DNA from: Janthinobacterium sp051380735
GTDB taxonomy: Bacteria; Pseudomonadota; Gammaproteobacteria; Burkholderiales; Burkholderiaceae_D
NCBI RefSeq assembly: GCF_051380735.1
Contig: NZ_JBNYXQ010000002.1
Coordinates: 310,001 to 374,000, forward strand
Length of the DNA stretch: 64,000 nucleotides
Direction of reading: 5' to 3'
The notes below the pieces were generated by a model that saw only the letters and a program-made list of their open reading frames with translations, did no database searches and was not told the DNA's origin. Of the stretch, positions 25,800 to 34,746 are shown one piece after another (the stretch's first letter is position 1; every line of letters starts with the position of its first letter). The translations under genes and the position numbers were made by a program.

Positions 25800-27905
25800 A
25801 TGAGTACCAGCACCACCGGAATCGAACTCAAAACGCAGCGCCGCAGCCTGGCCGAATTCGTCGAGCTGATCTCGTCGATGCGCTTTGCCATCAGCTTGCT
25901 GACCCTGATTGCTGTCTCGTCCGTGATCGGCACCGTGCTCAAGCAGAACGAGCCGATGCCCAATTACATCAACCAGTTCGGTCCGTTCTGGTTTTCCGTG
26001 TTCGACAAGCTGAGCCTGTATTCGGTCTATTCGGCCTGGTGGTTTTTGCTGATCATGGGTTTCCTGGTCGCCTCGACCTCGCTGTGCATCGTGCGCAACG
26101 CGCCGAAGATGCTCAAGGACATGCGCAGCTGGCGCGAAACCGTGCGTGAGCAGTCACTGCGCAATTTCCACCACAAGGCCGAATGGCTGGTGCCGCTGCC
26201 GCGCACCGCCGTGGCGCAGCAGATGGTGATGCGCCTGAAAGACGCCGGCTACCAGGCCAGGATCGTGGAAAAGGACAACGCCACGCTGGTGGCGGCCAAG
26301 CGCGGCGCGGCCAACAAATGGGGCTATATCTTTGCCCACGGCGCCATCGTGATTATCTGCGTGGGCGGCTTGCTGGACTCGGAAATGCCGATCAGGGTGC
26401 AACAATGGTTCTTCGGCAAGACCCCGTTTGCGGGCAGCGGCGTGATTGCCGAGATTCCCGCCCAGCATCGCTTGAGCCTGTCTAACCCCACTTTCCGCGG
26501 CAATACCATGATCCCGGAGGGGTCGAGCAGCAGCACCGCCATCATTCCGCAAGCCGATGGCGTGCTGATCCAGGACTTGCCGATCACCATCTTGCTGAAA
26601 AAATTCCATATCGATTTCTACAGCACCGGCATGCCCAAGCTGTTCGCCAGCGACGTGGTGGTCACCAACCATGAAACGGGCAAGAGTTTTCCTGCCACCA
26701 TCAAGGTCAACCAGCCGCTGCTGTACAAAGGCCTGGCCCTGTACCAGTCCAGCTTTGAAGATGGCGGCAGCAAGCTCAAGCTCACCGGTTTTCCGATGGC
26801 CGGCAAGACGGACAAACGTTTCGATATCGGCGGCGAAGTGGGCGGCAGCACGCCGCTTGAACGCAGCGATGGCAATTCGTACAGCGTCGAATGGTCGGGT
26901 TTCCGTCCCTTCAACGTGGAAAACATGAGTTCCGGCCAGGATGTGCGCGCCGTCAGCAAAGCTGAGAGTTTTAATGAGAAATTCGCCGTCGGCCTCGACA
27001 AGCGCCTGGGTTCGGCCGCCAAGAACGCCAATAACAAGGACCTGAAAAACGTCGGCCCGAGCGTGCTCTACAAACTGCGCGACAAGACCGGCCAAGCGCG
27101 CGAGTACCAGAACTACATGCAGCCGGTAACGGTCGACGGCGCGTTGGTCTTCCTGGCCGGCATGCGCGTCAACCCCAGCGATGCCTTCAGCTACCTGCGC
27201 ATTCCGGCCGATGACAATTACACGGTGAAGGAATGGATGCGCTTGCGCGCCGCGCTGCAGGACCCGGAATTGCGCGAGCAGGCCGCCGCCCGCTATGCCG
27301 AGCGCGCCATGCCGAGCGCCAGCGCGCAGGCGCTGCGCGGCCAGCTGCAGGAATCGGCCGCGAAAAGCCTGGCCATCTTTGCCGGCAATGGGCAAGACGG
27401 CGGCTTCCTGGCGATTTCGCGCTTCCTGGAAAAAGTCCCCAAGGCCGAGCAGGAAAAGGCAGCCGATATCTTCATGAAGATCCTCAACGGCAGCCTGTGG
27501 GACTTGTGGCAGGCGGCGCGCGCCAAGGGCGGCCTGCCGCCGATCGAAGCCGATGAAAAGCATGGCCGTTTCCTGCAACTGGCGACCAATGCCCTGTCCG
27601 ACAGCTTTTTCTACGGCGCACCGGTGTATTTGCAGCTCGACGAATTTACCGAAATCAAGGCTTCCGTGCTGCAAGTGACGCGCTCGCCGGGCAAGGGCGT
27701 GGTCTACCTGGGTTGCCTGTTCCTGGTGATCGGCGTGTTTTCCATGTTTTATATCCGCGAGCGCCGCGTGTGGGTATGGATCAAGGATGACGCCAACAAC
27801 CCCGGCGACAGCAGCGCGCTGATGGCCATGAGCACCCAGCGCAAGACGCTGGACTTTGAAAAAGAATTTGAGAACCTGAAGGCAAAATTGCCGCAATCGG
27901 CGTAA
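25800..27905 (+). CDS. resB: Cytochrome c biogenesis protein ResB (Ccs1)
   Basis: A 701-residue membrane protein of System II cytochrome c maturation. Three N-terminal membrane segments (about 26-46, 78-98 and 172-192) are followed by a large periplasmic domain, then a last membrane segment near residue 640 (GKGVVYLGCLFLVIGVFSMFYI). With CcsB it forms the haem export and ligation complex that attaches haem to CxxCH motifs. ccsB follows after 46 bases. Confidence 0.94.
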   Translation: MSTSTTGIELKTQRRSLAEFVELISSMRFAISLLTLIAVSSVIGTVLKQNEPMPNYINQFGPFWFSVFDKLSLYSVYSAWWFLLIMGFLVASTSLCIVRNAPKMLKDMRSWRETVREQSLRNFHHKAEWLVPLPRTAVAQQMVMRLKDAGYQARIVEKDNATLVAAKRGAANKWGYIFAHGAIVIICVGGLLDSEMPIRVQQWFFGKTPFAGSGVIAEIPAQHRLSLSNPTFRGNTMIPEGSSSSTAIIPQADGVLIQDLPITILLKKFHIDFYSTGMPKLFASDVVVTNHETGKSFPATIKVNQPLLYKGLALYQSSFEDGGSKLKLTGFPMAGKTDKRFDIGGEVGGSTPLERSDGNSYSVEWSGFRPFNVENMSSGQDVRAVSKAESFNEKFAVGLDKRLGSAAKNANNKDLKNVGPSVLYKLRDKTGQAREYQNYMQPVTVDGALVFLAGMRVNPSDAFSYLRIPADDNYTVKEWMRLRAALQDPELREQAAARYAERAMPSASAQALRGQLQESAAKSLAIFAGNGQDGGFLAISRFLEKVPKAEQEKAADIFMKILNGSLWDLWQAARAKGGLPPIEADEKHGRFLQLATNALSDSFFYGAPVYLQLDEFTEIKASVLQVTRSPGKGVVYLGCLFLVIGVFSMFYIRERRVWVWIKDDANNPGDSSALMAMSTQRKTLDFEKEFENLKAKLPQSA

Positions 27906-27951
27906 GCTGCGCCTGAGCTGGCGTCACGCCGTGCAGGCAATGGAGAAAAAC

Positions 27952-29103
27952 ATGGAATTGGCAAATAAACAGATTTACACGCAGGATGCGGGTTTTTTCA
28001 AGCGCCTGAGCCTGGTTGACTGGCTGTACGGCGCCGGCCTGCTGGCCGCTTCGCTGTATGGCCTGGTGCACTTCGGCGCCTTCATGGACATCTATGAAAA
28101 AGCCATTTTGCTGGCGGCGGCGCCCACCTTTGCCTGGCTGGGCTGGTACTGGAAGCCGGTGCGCTGGCTGATTCCGCTGGCCGCCGTGCTGTCGCTGTTC
28201 GCCATCGAACTCTACAATGGCCAGCTGGACATGGCAAACCAGAAATTCTTCCTGAAGTATATGTTGTCCAGCCAGTCCGCGATTCTGTGGATGGGTACCT
28301 TGTTCGTGCTGTCGACCCTGTTCTACTGGATCGGCCTGGTGGCACGCTCGGATTTCGGTTCCTCGGTCGGTTCTCTGCTGTGCTGGGCCGGCGTGGTGCT
28401 AGGCCTGACCGGCATGCTGGTGCGCTGGTATGAATCGTACCTGATCGGCGCCGACGTCGGCCATATTCCCGTGTCGAACCTGTATGAAGTGTTCATCCTG
28501 TTCTCCTTGATCACGGCCATGTTCTATCTGTACTACGAGCAGCACTATGCGACGCGCCAGCTGGGCGCCTTTGTCATGCTGGTGATCTCCGCCGCCGTGG
28601 TGTTTTTGCTGTGGTACACCGTCACGCGCGACGCGGCCGATATCCAGCCGCTGGTGCCAGCCCTGCAAAGCTGGTGGATGAAGATCCATGTGCCGGCCAA
28701 CTTTATCGGCTACGGCACCTTTTCGCTGTCGGCCATGGTCGCCTCGGCCTACCTGCTCAAATCGAGCGGCTACCTGGTCGACCGCCTGCCGTCGCTGGAA
28801 GTGCTCGATGACGTGATGTACAAGGCGATTTCGGTCGGCTTCGCTTTCTTCACGGTAGCGACCATCCTCGGGGCGCTGTGGGCGGCCGAAGCGTGGGGGG
28901 GCTACTGGTCGTGGGATCCGAAGGAGACCTGGGCCCTGATCGTCTGGCTCAACTATGCGGCCTGGCTGCACATGCGCCTGATGACGGGCTTGCGCGGCCG
29001 TGTCGCCGCCTGGTGGGCGCTGGTGGGCTTGCTGGTGACGACGTTTGCTTTCCTGGGCGTTAATATGTTCCTCTCTGGCCTGCATTCTTACGGCAAACTT
29101 TAA
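27952..29103 (+). CDS. ccsB: Cytochrome c biogenesis protein CcsB (CcsA/ResC-type haem handling)
   Basis: 383 residues with about eight membrane segments. The WWD haem-binding motif WGGYWSWDPKETW is near the C-terminus, and flanking histidines (KIHVPANFIGY, AAWLHMRL) are candidate haem ligands. It presents haem to apocytochromes with ResB. The start at 27952 has GGAG at 27942-27945; ATG at 27940 and GTG at 27931 are alternatives. Confidence 0.94.
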   Translation: MELANKQIYTQDAGFFKRLSLVDWLYGAGLLAASLYGLVHFGAFMDIYEKAILLAAAPTFAWLGWYWKPVRWLIPLAAVLSLFAIELYNGQLDMANQKFFLKYMLSSQSAILWMGTLFVLSTLFYWIGLVARSDFGSSVGSLLCWAGVVLGLTGMLVRWYESYLIGADVGHIPVSNLYEVFILFSLITAMFYLYYEQHYATRQLGAFVMLVISAAVVFLLWYTVTRDAADIQPLVPALQSWWMKIHVPANFIGYGTFSLSAMVASAYLLKSSGYLVDRLPSLEVLDDVMYKAISVGFAFFTVATILGALWAAEAWGGYWSWDPKETWALIVWLNYAAWLHMRLMTGLRGRVAAWWALVGLLVTTFAFLGVNMFLSGLHSYGKL

Positions 29104-29104
29104 A

Positions 29105-29206
29105 GAAGTGCACGAGAAAAAGCCCATGGCGGCGTTGCTTTGCCTGGTCGTACAGTCGTACTGCCTGCGGCAAAGCGCCTTGCCCTGAACTTTTTTCGAG
29201 CACTTC
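29105..29206. repeat. Long imperfect palindrome, REP-like extragenic element
   Basis: GAAGTGC...GAGAAAAAG at the left end (29105-29122) is nearly complementary to CTTTTTTCGAGCACTTC at the right end. Inside, GCTTTGCC (29137-29144) pairs with GGCAAAGC (29169-29176), and the centre holds GTAC...GTAC. The result is a roughly 100-base fold of nested stems between ccsB and msrP. It may also stop transcription. Confidence 0.65.
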
Positions 29207-29285
29207 AGGTAGATGACGCAACCGTCATGAATGGCTTCGGAAACTGGTGTAAGGTACATACAATCACCACTTTTCCGGAGCCGCC

Positions 29286-30263
29286 ATGTTGATCAAGCGC
29301 AGTCCCAACGGTATTGAATTGCCGTTCTCATCCGAAATCACGCCGCGCGCCGTATTCGAAGCGCGCCGCAGCTTTATCAAGCAGGCGGCCATCGGCGCCG
29401 TCTCCAGCGCGGCCCTGCTGGAAATGATGAACCGCGAAGCGTTCGCGCAGGGCACCCATCCCAAGCTGGCTGCCAAACTCAATCCCGCCTATTCCGGGCT
29501 GGACAAGCAGACGGCGTATAAAGACGCCACCACTTACAATAATTTCTACGAGTTCGGCACCGACAAGAGCGATCCGGCGCAAAACGCGGGCACCTTGCGC
29601 ACGCGGCCATGGACGGTCACCATCGAAGGCGAAGTCAAGAAGCCGATGACGCTCGACCTCGATGCACTGCTCAAGCTGGCGCCACTCGAAGAGCGGGTGT
29701 ACCGGCTGCGCTGCGTGGAAGGCTGGTCGATGGTGATCCCGTGGGTCGGCTACTCGTTTTCCGAGATCATCAAGAAGGTCGAGCCGACCGGCAACGCCAA
29801 ATACGTGGAATTCATTTCGCTGGCCGACAACAAGCAGATGCCAGGCGTGGGCAGCCGCGTGCTGCAGTGGCCGTACACCGAAGGCCTGCGCATCGATGAA
29901 GCGAATCATCCGCTGGCGCTGTTGACCTTGGGCATGTATGGCGAAACCCTGCCGAACCAGAATGGCGCACCGGTGCGCATGGTGCTGCCGTGGAAATATG
30001 GCTTCAAATCGGCCAAGTCCATCGTCAAGATCCGCTTCGTCAAGGAACAGCCACGCACCTCGTGGAACTTGTCGGCGCCGTCCGAATACGGTTTTTACTC
30101 GAACGTGAACCCGAACGTTGACCATCCGCGCTGGTCGCAGGCCAGCGAGCGCCGCATCGGCGAAGATAGTTTCCTGGCGCGCAAGCGCAAGACCCTGATG
30201 TACAACGGTTACAACGACGTGGCTTCGCTGTACGCGGGCATGGACCTGAAGAAGTTCTTTTAA
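29286..30263 (+). CDS. msrP: Periplasmic methionine sulfoxide reductase, molybdenum subunit MsrP
   Basis: 325 residues. A twin-arginine signal lies around residues 26-34 (ARRSFIKQA), so it is exported folded with its molybdopterin cofactor. The Mo-ligating Cys is in RLRCVEGWSM, and the GLRIDEANHPLALL and WKYGFKSAKS segments are family-typical. MsrP repairs oxidised methionines in periplasmic proteins using electrons from MsrQ. msrQ follows after 12 bases. Confidence 0.95.
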   Translation: MLIKRSPNGIELPFSSEITPRAVFEARRSFIKQAAIGAVSSAALLEMMNREAFAQGTHPKLAAKLNPAYSGLDKQTAYKDATTYNNFYEFGTDKSDPAQNAGTLRTRPWTVTIEGEVKKPMTLDLDALLKLAPLEERVYRLRCVEGWSMVIPWVGYSFSEIIKKVEPTGNAKYVEFISLADNKQMPGVGSRVLQWPYTEGLRIDEANHPLALLTLGMYGETLPNQNGAPVRMVLPWKYGFKSAKSIVKIRFVKEQPRTSWNLSAPSEYGFYSNVNPNVDHPRWSQASERRIGEDSFLARKRKTLMYNGYNDVASLYAGMDLKKFF

Positions 30264-30275
30264 CGAAAGTACAGC

Positions 30276-30908
30276 ATGGCTTCTCATCCCGCGCCGCGGC
30301 AACTGTCGCTGATCAAGGCCGTCATTTTCGTGCTGGCGCTGCTGCCGCTCGGCCGCATGGTGTGGCTGACGTATACCGGCCAGCTGGTCGAGCCGCTGGA
30401 ATTCATCACGCGCGGCACCGGCGACTGGACTTTGTACTTCCTGTGCATCGGCCTGGGCGTCACGCCCTTGCGCCGCCTTACGCAGTGGAACTGGCTGATC
30501 AAGCTGCGCCGTATGCTGGGACTGTTTGCGTTTTTCTATGCCACCTTGCACTTCACCACTTTCCTGTGGTTCGACCACTTCTTTGATCTGGCGGAAATGT
30601 GGAAGGATGTGCTGAAACGGCCTTTCATCACGGTCGGCTTTATCGCCTTCGTGTTGTTGATACCGCTGGCCGTGACCAGTAGCAACGGCATGGTCAAGCG
30701 CCTGGGCGGCAAGCGCTGGCAGTGGTTGCACCGGCTGGTGTATCTGATCGCACCGCTGGGTATTTTGCACTACTGGTGGATGAAGGCGGGCAAGAACAAC
30801 TTTGCCCAGCCCATCCTGTTTGGCAGCATCGTCGCGCTGCTGTTGTTAATTCGCGTCTATTTCGCCTGGAGCAAGCGGGTGCAAAACGCGGAACTGGTGC
30901 GCCAGTAG
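30276..30908 (+). CDS. msrQ: Haem-binding membrane subunit MsrQ
   Basis: 210 residues with about six membrane segments, belonging to the ferric reductase-like transmembrane family. Conserved histidines (YATLHFTTFLWFDHF, WLHRLVYLIAPLGILHYWW) are candidate haem b ligands. It passes quinol-derived electrons to MsrP. Confidence 0.94.
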   Translation: MASHPAPRQLSLIKAVIFVLALLPLGRMVWLTYTGQLVEPLEFITRGTGDWTLYFLCIGLGVTPLRRLTQWNWLIKLRRMLGLFAFFYATLHFTTFLWFDHFFDLAEMWKDVLKRPFITVGFIAFVLLIPLAVTSSNGMVKRLGGKRWQWLHRLVYLIAPLGILHYWWMKAGKNNFAQPILFGSIVALLLLIRVYFAWSKRVQNAELVRQ

Positions 30909-30915
30909 CCGGGGC

Positions 30916-31098
30916 TCAGGTCACCGGCACGATTACCGGTGGCGGTGGTACCGGGGCCGGTTCGAGCGGGCCCTTGGCGGGCGCCGGCTTGGCCGCTGGC
31001 GGCTTGGGCAGGTACAGGGCGCCGGGCTGGCCGCAGCCGGCCAAAACGCTGGAGACCACAATGGCAATGCCGATATAAAACGCTGAGTATGACTTCAC
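30916..31098 (-). CDS. lptM: Small LptM-like lipoprotein
   Basis: About 60 residues, probably starting at GTG 31098 (MKSYSAFYIGIAIV). It has a short hydrophobic signal and lipobox LAGC with Cys22, followed by GQPGALYLPKPP, which matches the GCGxxGPLYxP pattern of LptM (YifL). LptM aids LptD/LptE maturation in E. coli. Next to cyaY is also where yifL lies in E. coli, although here the two are divergent. The rest is Pro/Ala-rich. The start is uncertain (GTG 31110 is possible), and no good ribosome binding site is seen. Confidence 0.72.
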   Translation of the reverse strand: MKSYSAFYIGIAIVVSSVLAGCGQPGALYLPKPPAAKPAPAKGPLEPAPVPPPPVIVPVT

Positions 31099-31138
31099 GA
31101 TTAGAATCACGGTTTGATTAAGATATTTGGAGTGTAGC

Positions 31139-31468
31139 ATGAGCGAATCGGAATTCCTGGCCCAGGCCGAAGCCACCCTGACCCAGATCGCGGCAGCGCT
31201 GGACCGGCTGAACGATGAAGACGTGCTCGACGTCGAATGCAGCCGCAGCGGCAATGTGCTGGAAATCGAGTTTATCGACAACGGCAGCAAAATCATCGTC
31301 AACAGCCAGGCGCCCATGCGTGAAATGTGGGTGGCGGCCCGTTCCGGCGGTTTCCACTACAAGCGCGTCGGTGACGAGTGGATCAATACGCGTGACGGTT
31401 CGGAGCTTTTCGCGGCCTTGTCCGGCATGGCAAGCGAGCAGGCCGGCGCGACGGTGGTATTGAAGTAA
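31139..31468 (+). CDS. cyaY: Iron-sulfur cluster assembly protein CyaY (frataxin)
   Basis: 109 residues of the frataxin fold. An acidic first helix (ESEFLAQAEATLTQIAAAL...DEDVLDVE) probably binds iron, and the beta-sheet segment GNVLEIEF...SKIIVNSQAPMREMWVA is diagnostic. The ATG at 31139 has GGAG at 31129-31132. It modulates IscS activity in other bacteria. It is divergent from the LptM-like gene. Confidence 0.94.
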   Translation: MSESEFLAQAEATLTQIAAALDRLNDEDVLDVECSRSGNVLEIEFIDNGSKIIVNSQAPMREMWVAARSGGFHYKRVGDEWINTRDGSELFAALSGMASEQAGATVVLK

Positions 31469-31486
31469 TCGCCGTTAGCGGTATAT

Positions 31487-31521
31487 AAAAAAAGGGCAGA
31501 CTGTGCAGTCTGCCCTTTAGT
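31487..31521. terminator. Bidirectional terminator between cyaY and mrcA
   Basis: AAAGGGCAGACTG (31491-31503) and CAGTCTGCCCTTT (31506-31518) form a near-perfect stem preceded by an A-run, so it serves both convergent genes. Confidence 0.88.
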
Positions 31522-31522
31522 T

Positions 31523-33868
31523 TTAGAACAACTCGTTCTTCACGGCTTCCTTGGCTTTTTCTTCTTCCGGCGTGCCGCGCGCCGCGCCTTCCAGGCTGCC
31601 CACGCCCGTACCCGGCGGATTTTCCGCATAGTAGTACTCGTCGCCGACACGGATCAGGCCATCCGGTACCGCGCGTTCCTCGACCGGGATGCCTTTCAGG
31701 GCTTTCGCCATGTAGTTGATCCAGATCGGCAAGGCCAGGCCGCCGCCCGTTTCGCGGTTGCCCAGGTTGCGCGGCTGGTCGTAGCCGATCCAGGCGATGC
31801 CCACCAGCTTGGCCTGGTAACCTGCAAACCAGGCGTCGATCGAATCGTTGGTGGTGCCCGTTTTGCCGGCCAGGTCAGGGCGCTTCAGGGACATCGCCTT
31901 GGTGGCCGTGCCGAAGCGCACCACGTCGTTGAGCATGCTGTTCATCATGAAGGCATTGCGCTCGTCGATCACGCGGTTGCGGTCTTCGCCCGCCTTGTCG
32001 GGGTTCGCTTCCGACAAGACCTTGCCGTCGCTGTCAGTCACCTTGGCGATCAGGTAGGGGTTGATCTTGTAGCCGCCATTGGCAAACACGGCGTAGGCGC
32101 CCGCCATCTGCAGCGGCGTGACGTTGCCCGCGCCCAGCGCCAGGGTCAGGTAGGGCGGGTTCTTGTCGGCGTCGAAGCCGAAGCGCGTCGCGTATTCCTG
32201 GCCGTACTTGGCGCCGATCTTGTGCAGGATGCGGATCGAAATCATGTTTTTCGATTTCATCAAGCCCTTGCGCATCGTCATCGGACCGTCGTATTTGCTG
32301 TCGTAGTTCTTCGGTTCCCACGCCTGGCCACCCGTCTGGCCGGCGTCGAACGAGATCGGCGCGTCATTGATGATGGTGGCCGGCGACAGGCCCCGTTCCA
32401 GCGAGGCAGAATAGATGAAGGGCTTGAAGGCCGAACCGGGCTGGCGCCACGCCTGCGTCACGTGGTTGAACTTGTTGCGGTTGTAATCGAAGCCGCCCAC
32501 CATGGCGCGAATCGCCCCGTCGGTGGTGCTGGCCGAAACAAACGCCGACTGCACTTCCGGCATCTGCGTCAGCACCCAGCCGTCGCCTTCGCGCATGACG
32601 CGGATCACGGCGCCGCGGCGGATGCGGCGGTTTGGCGCCGCTTTTTCCGACAGCCAGGCCGCGCCAAAAGTCAGGCCCGGGCCGGTGATGCTGATTTCCT
32701 CGCCGGCCGAGGTGACCGCCTGCAAGGATTTGGGCGAAGCCTGCAGCACCATGGCGCCAATGATGTCGTCGCTGTCAGGGTGGTCGGCCAGTTCCGTTTC
32801 GATCGCATCGTCCGCTTCGGCCTTGGTATTCGGAATCTCGATATACGCTTCCGGGCCACGGTAGCCATGGCGTTTTTCGTAGTCCATCACGCCCTTGCGC
32901 AGGGCGATATAGGCGGCGTCCTGGTCGGCCTTGGTAATCGTCGTGTAGACGTTCAGGCCGCGCGTGTAGGTGTCTTCCTTGAATTGCTCGTAGACCAGCT
33001 GGCGCGCCATTTCCGACACATATTCGGCATGCACGCCAAAGGCACTGCTGTCGGTCTTGACCTTCAGCTCTTCATGCTTGGCTTCCTCGAACTGGGCCGG
33101 CGTGATGTAGCCCAGCTGCGCCATGCGCTGCAGGATGTATTGCTGGCGCAGGCGGGCGCGTTTCGGATTGACCACCGGATTGTAGGCCGATGGTGCTTTA
33201 GGCAGGCCGGCCAGCATGGCCGCTTCGGCCACGGTCAGGTCGCGGATATTCTTGCCGAAATAGATTTGCGCGGCCGAGGCAAAGCCATAGGCGCGCTGGC
33301 CCAGGTAGATCTGGTTCATATAGACTTCCAGGATCTGGTCCTTGCTGAGGTTTTTCTCGATCTTCCAGGCCAGCAGCACTTCATAGGCCTTGCGCTTCAG
33401 GGTCTGCTCGCTGGACAGGAAGAAATTGCGCGCCACCTGCTGCGTGATGGTCGAGGCACCTTGCTTGGCGCCGCCCGTCAGGTTGTGCAAGGCCGCACGC
33501 GTGATGCCCAGGTAGTCGACGCCGCCGTGCTCATAGAAGCGGTCATCCTCGATGGCCAGCACAGCTTTCTTCATGACATCGGGAATGTCCTTGATGTGCA
33601 CCATATTGCGCCGCTCTTCGCCAAACTCGCCGATCAGCACGCCGTCGCTGGTAAAGATGCGTAGCGGCATCTTCGGCCGGTAATCGGTCAGGGTGTCGAG
33701 CGCCGGCAGGTTCGGGTACGCCATCGCCAGGCCGAACACCACCAGCAAGACGCCGCCCACGCCCACCCCCACCAGTGTTACCAGGGCCATCAGCAAAAAG
33801 CGTTTGGGTTTGCCGCCCTTCTTGGGCGGCTTCGGGCCAGCGTTGCCAGCGGAGGTGGAAGATGTCAT
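31523..33868 (-). CDS. mrcA: Penicillin-binding protein 1A
   Basis: 781 residues, bifunctional peptidoglycan synthase. A cytoplasmic Lys/Pro-rich start and a membrane anchor (FLLMALVTLVGVGVGGVLLV) come first. The GT51 glycosyltransferase domain has EDDRFYEHGG with the catalytic Glu and STITQQVARNFFLS. The transpeptidase has SxxK in GSAFKPF and KTGT in GKTGTTNDS. Divergence from pilMNOPQ is a conserved proteobacterial layout. Confidence 0.95.
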   Translation of the reverse strand: MTSSTSAGNAGPKPPKKGGKPKRFLLMALVTLVGVGVGGVLLVVFGLAMAYPNLPALDTLTDYRPKMPLRIFTSDGVLIGEFGEERRNMVHIKDIPDVMKKAVLAIEDDRFYEHGGVDYLGITRAALHNLTGGAKQGASTITQQVARNFFLSSEQTLKRKAYEVLLAWKIEKNLSKDQILEVYMNQIYLGQRAYGFASAAQIYFGKNIRDLTVAEAAMLAGLPKAPSAYNPVVNPKRARLRQQYILQRMAQLGYITPAQFEEAKHEELKVKTDSSAFGVHAEYVSEMARQLVYEQFKEDTYTRGLNVYTTITKADQDAAYIALRKGVMDYEKRHGYRGPEAYIEIPNTKAEADDAIETELADHPDSDDIIGAMVLQASPKSLQAVTSAGEEISITGPGLTFGAAWLSEKAAPNRRIRRGAVIRVMREGDGWVLTQMPEVQSAFVSASTTDGAIRAMVGGFDYNRNKFNHVTQAWRQPGSAFKPFIYSASLERGLSPATIINDAPISFDAGQTGGQAWEPKNYDSKYDGPMTMRKGLMKSKNMISIRILHKIGAKYGQEYATRFGFDADKNPPYLTLALGAGNVTPLQMAGAYAVFANGGYKINPYLIAKVTDSDGKVLSEANPDKAGEDRNRVIDERNAFMMNSMLNDVVRFGTATKAMSLKRPDLAGKTGTTNDSIDAWFAGYQAKLVGIAWIGYDQPRNLGNRETGGGLALPIWINYMAKALKGIPVEERAVPDGLIRVGDEYYYAENPPGTGVGSLEGAARGTPEEEKAKEAVKNELF

Positions 33869-34137
33869 GCGCGTTATGTCTTTCAGTTAATTATGCGGGC
33901 AATTATAAGCGAGCTTGCCGAGGGGGCGGCGCGCCAGGCGGGCTGCGGAACTCTTGTCGGTACTCTATATAAGCGTGTCTGTGCTGGCTGGCAACAAGGA
34001 TTTGGTAACAATTGCCCTGCGCCAGATCAGCTTCCAGGCAGATAGGCGTACTGTGCCGCAGACGCAGGCGGAAAAGTGGTTGTCATCCGGGCACGGCCAG
34101 GACTAGCATTTTGGCAGGCGCTGGAATGGGAGCCACC
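33869..34137. promoter_or_regulatory. Divergent intergenic region mrcA/pilM
   Basis: About 270 bases with no supported gene. A TATATAA-like AT-rich patch near 33965-33972 is the best -10 candidate toward the pil genes, but no matching -35 stands out. GGGAG at 34128-34132 is the likely pilM ribosome binding site. Confidence 0.35.
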
Positions 34138-34746
34138 ATGTTTTCCTTGAATAAACCCGGTTTGCTGGGCATCGATATCGGCGACGACGCCGTGCGCGTG
34201 GTCGAACTCGGGCGGCGGCGCGGCGCCTTGCAACACTGGCATAGCGGCATGGCGGCCTTGCCGCCCGGCGTGATGTTTGAAGGCAATGTCGATGATATCG
34301 ATGCGCTGGCCAGCCTGCTGCGCCAGGCTTGCCAGGCCAGCGGCAGCCGCTGTTCACAGGTGGCGCTGGCCATGCCCATCAGCAGCCTGATCACGCAGAC
34401 GGTGCGCTTGCCGGCCGGTTTGCCGGACGAGCAGCTGGAAATCCTGGTAGAACTGGAGGCGGCGCAATACATGCCGTTCAGCGTGGAAGAAGCCTGCCTC
34501 GACTTTTGCGTCATGGGGCGCGATCAGGACAGTGGCGAACTTGACGTGCTGCTGGTGGTGGCACGGCGTTCAGAGGTGCAGCGCCGGCTCGAGGCGGCGG
34601 CAAAGGCTGGCCTGGAGGTCGTGATCATGGATAGCGAGGCGCTGGCCTTGCAGGCAGGCATGGCTCATGGCGGCTGGCAAGCCATGCCCGATGGTACGGC
34701 GTTCCAGCTGGCCTGGGGCCTGGCCCTGCACGGGTTTGCCCGATGA
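34138..34746 (+). CDS. pilM: Type IV pilus protein PilM, contracted form
   Basis: 202 residues instead of about 350. The N-terminal part fits PilM: the phosphate-1 region LLGIDIGDDAVRVVEL (about 9-24), LPAGLPDEQLEILVELEAAQYMP and the VLLVVARRSEV segment up to about residue 175. The last 15 residues (AFQLAWGLALHGFAR) resemble the normal PilM C-terminus. The roughly 150 residues usually in between, carrying the second phosphate and adenosine motifs, are absent. Normal PilM is actin-like and recruits PilN at the inner membrane. The stop overlaps pilN (ATGA). Confidence 0.85.
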   Translation: MFSLNKPGLLGIDIGDDAVRVVELGRRRGALQHWHSGMAALPPGVMFEGNVDDIDALASLLRQACQASGSRCSQVALAMPISSLITQTVRLPAGLPDEQLEILVELEAAQYMPFSVEEACLDFCVMGRDQDSGELDVLLVVARRSEVQRRLEAAAKAGLEVVIMDSEALALQAGMAHGGWQAMPDGTAFQLAWGLALHGFAR

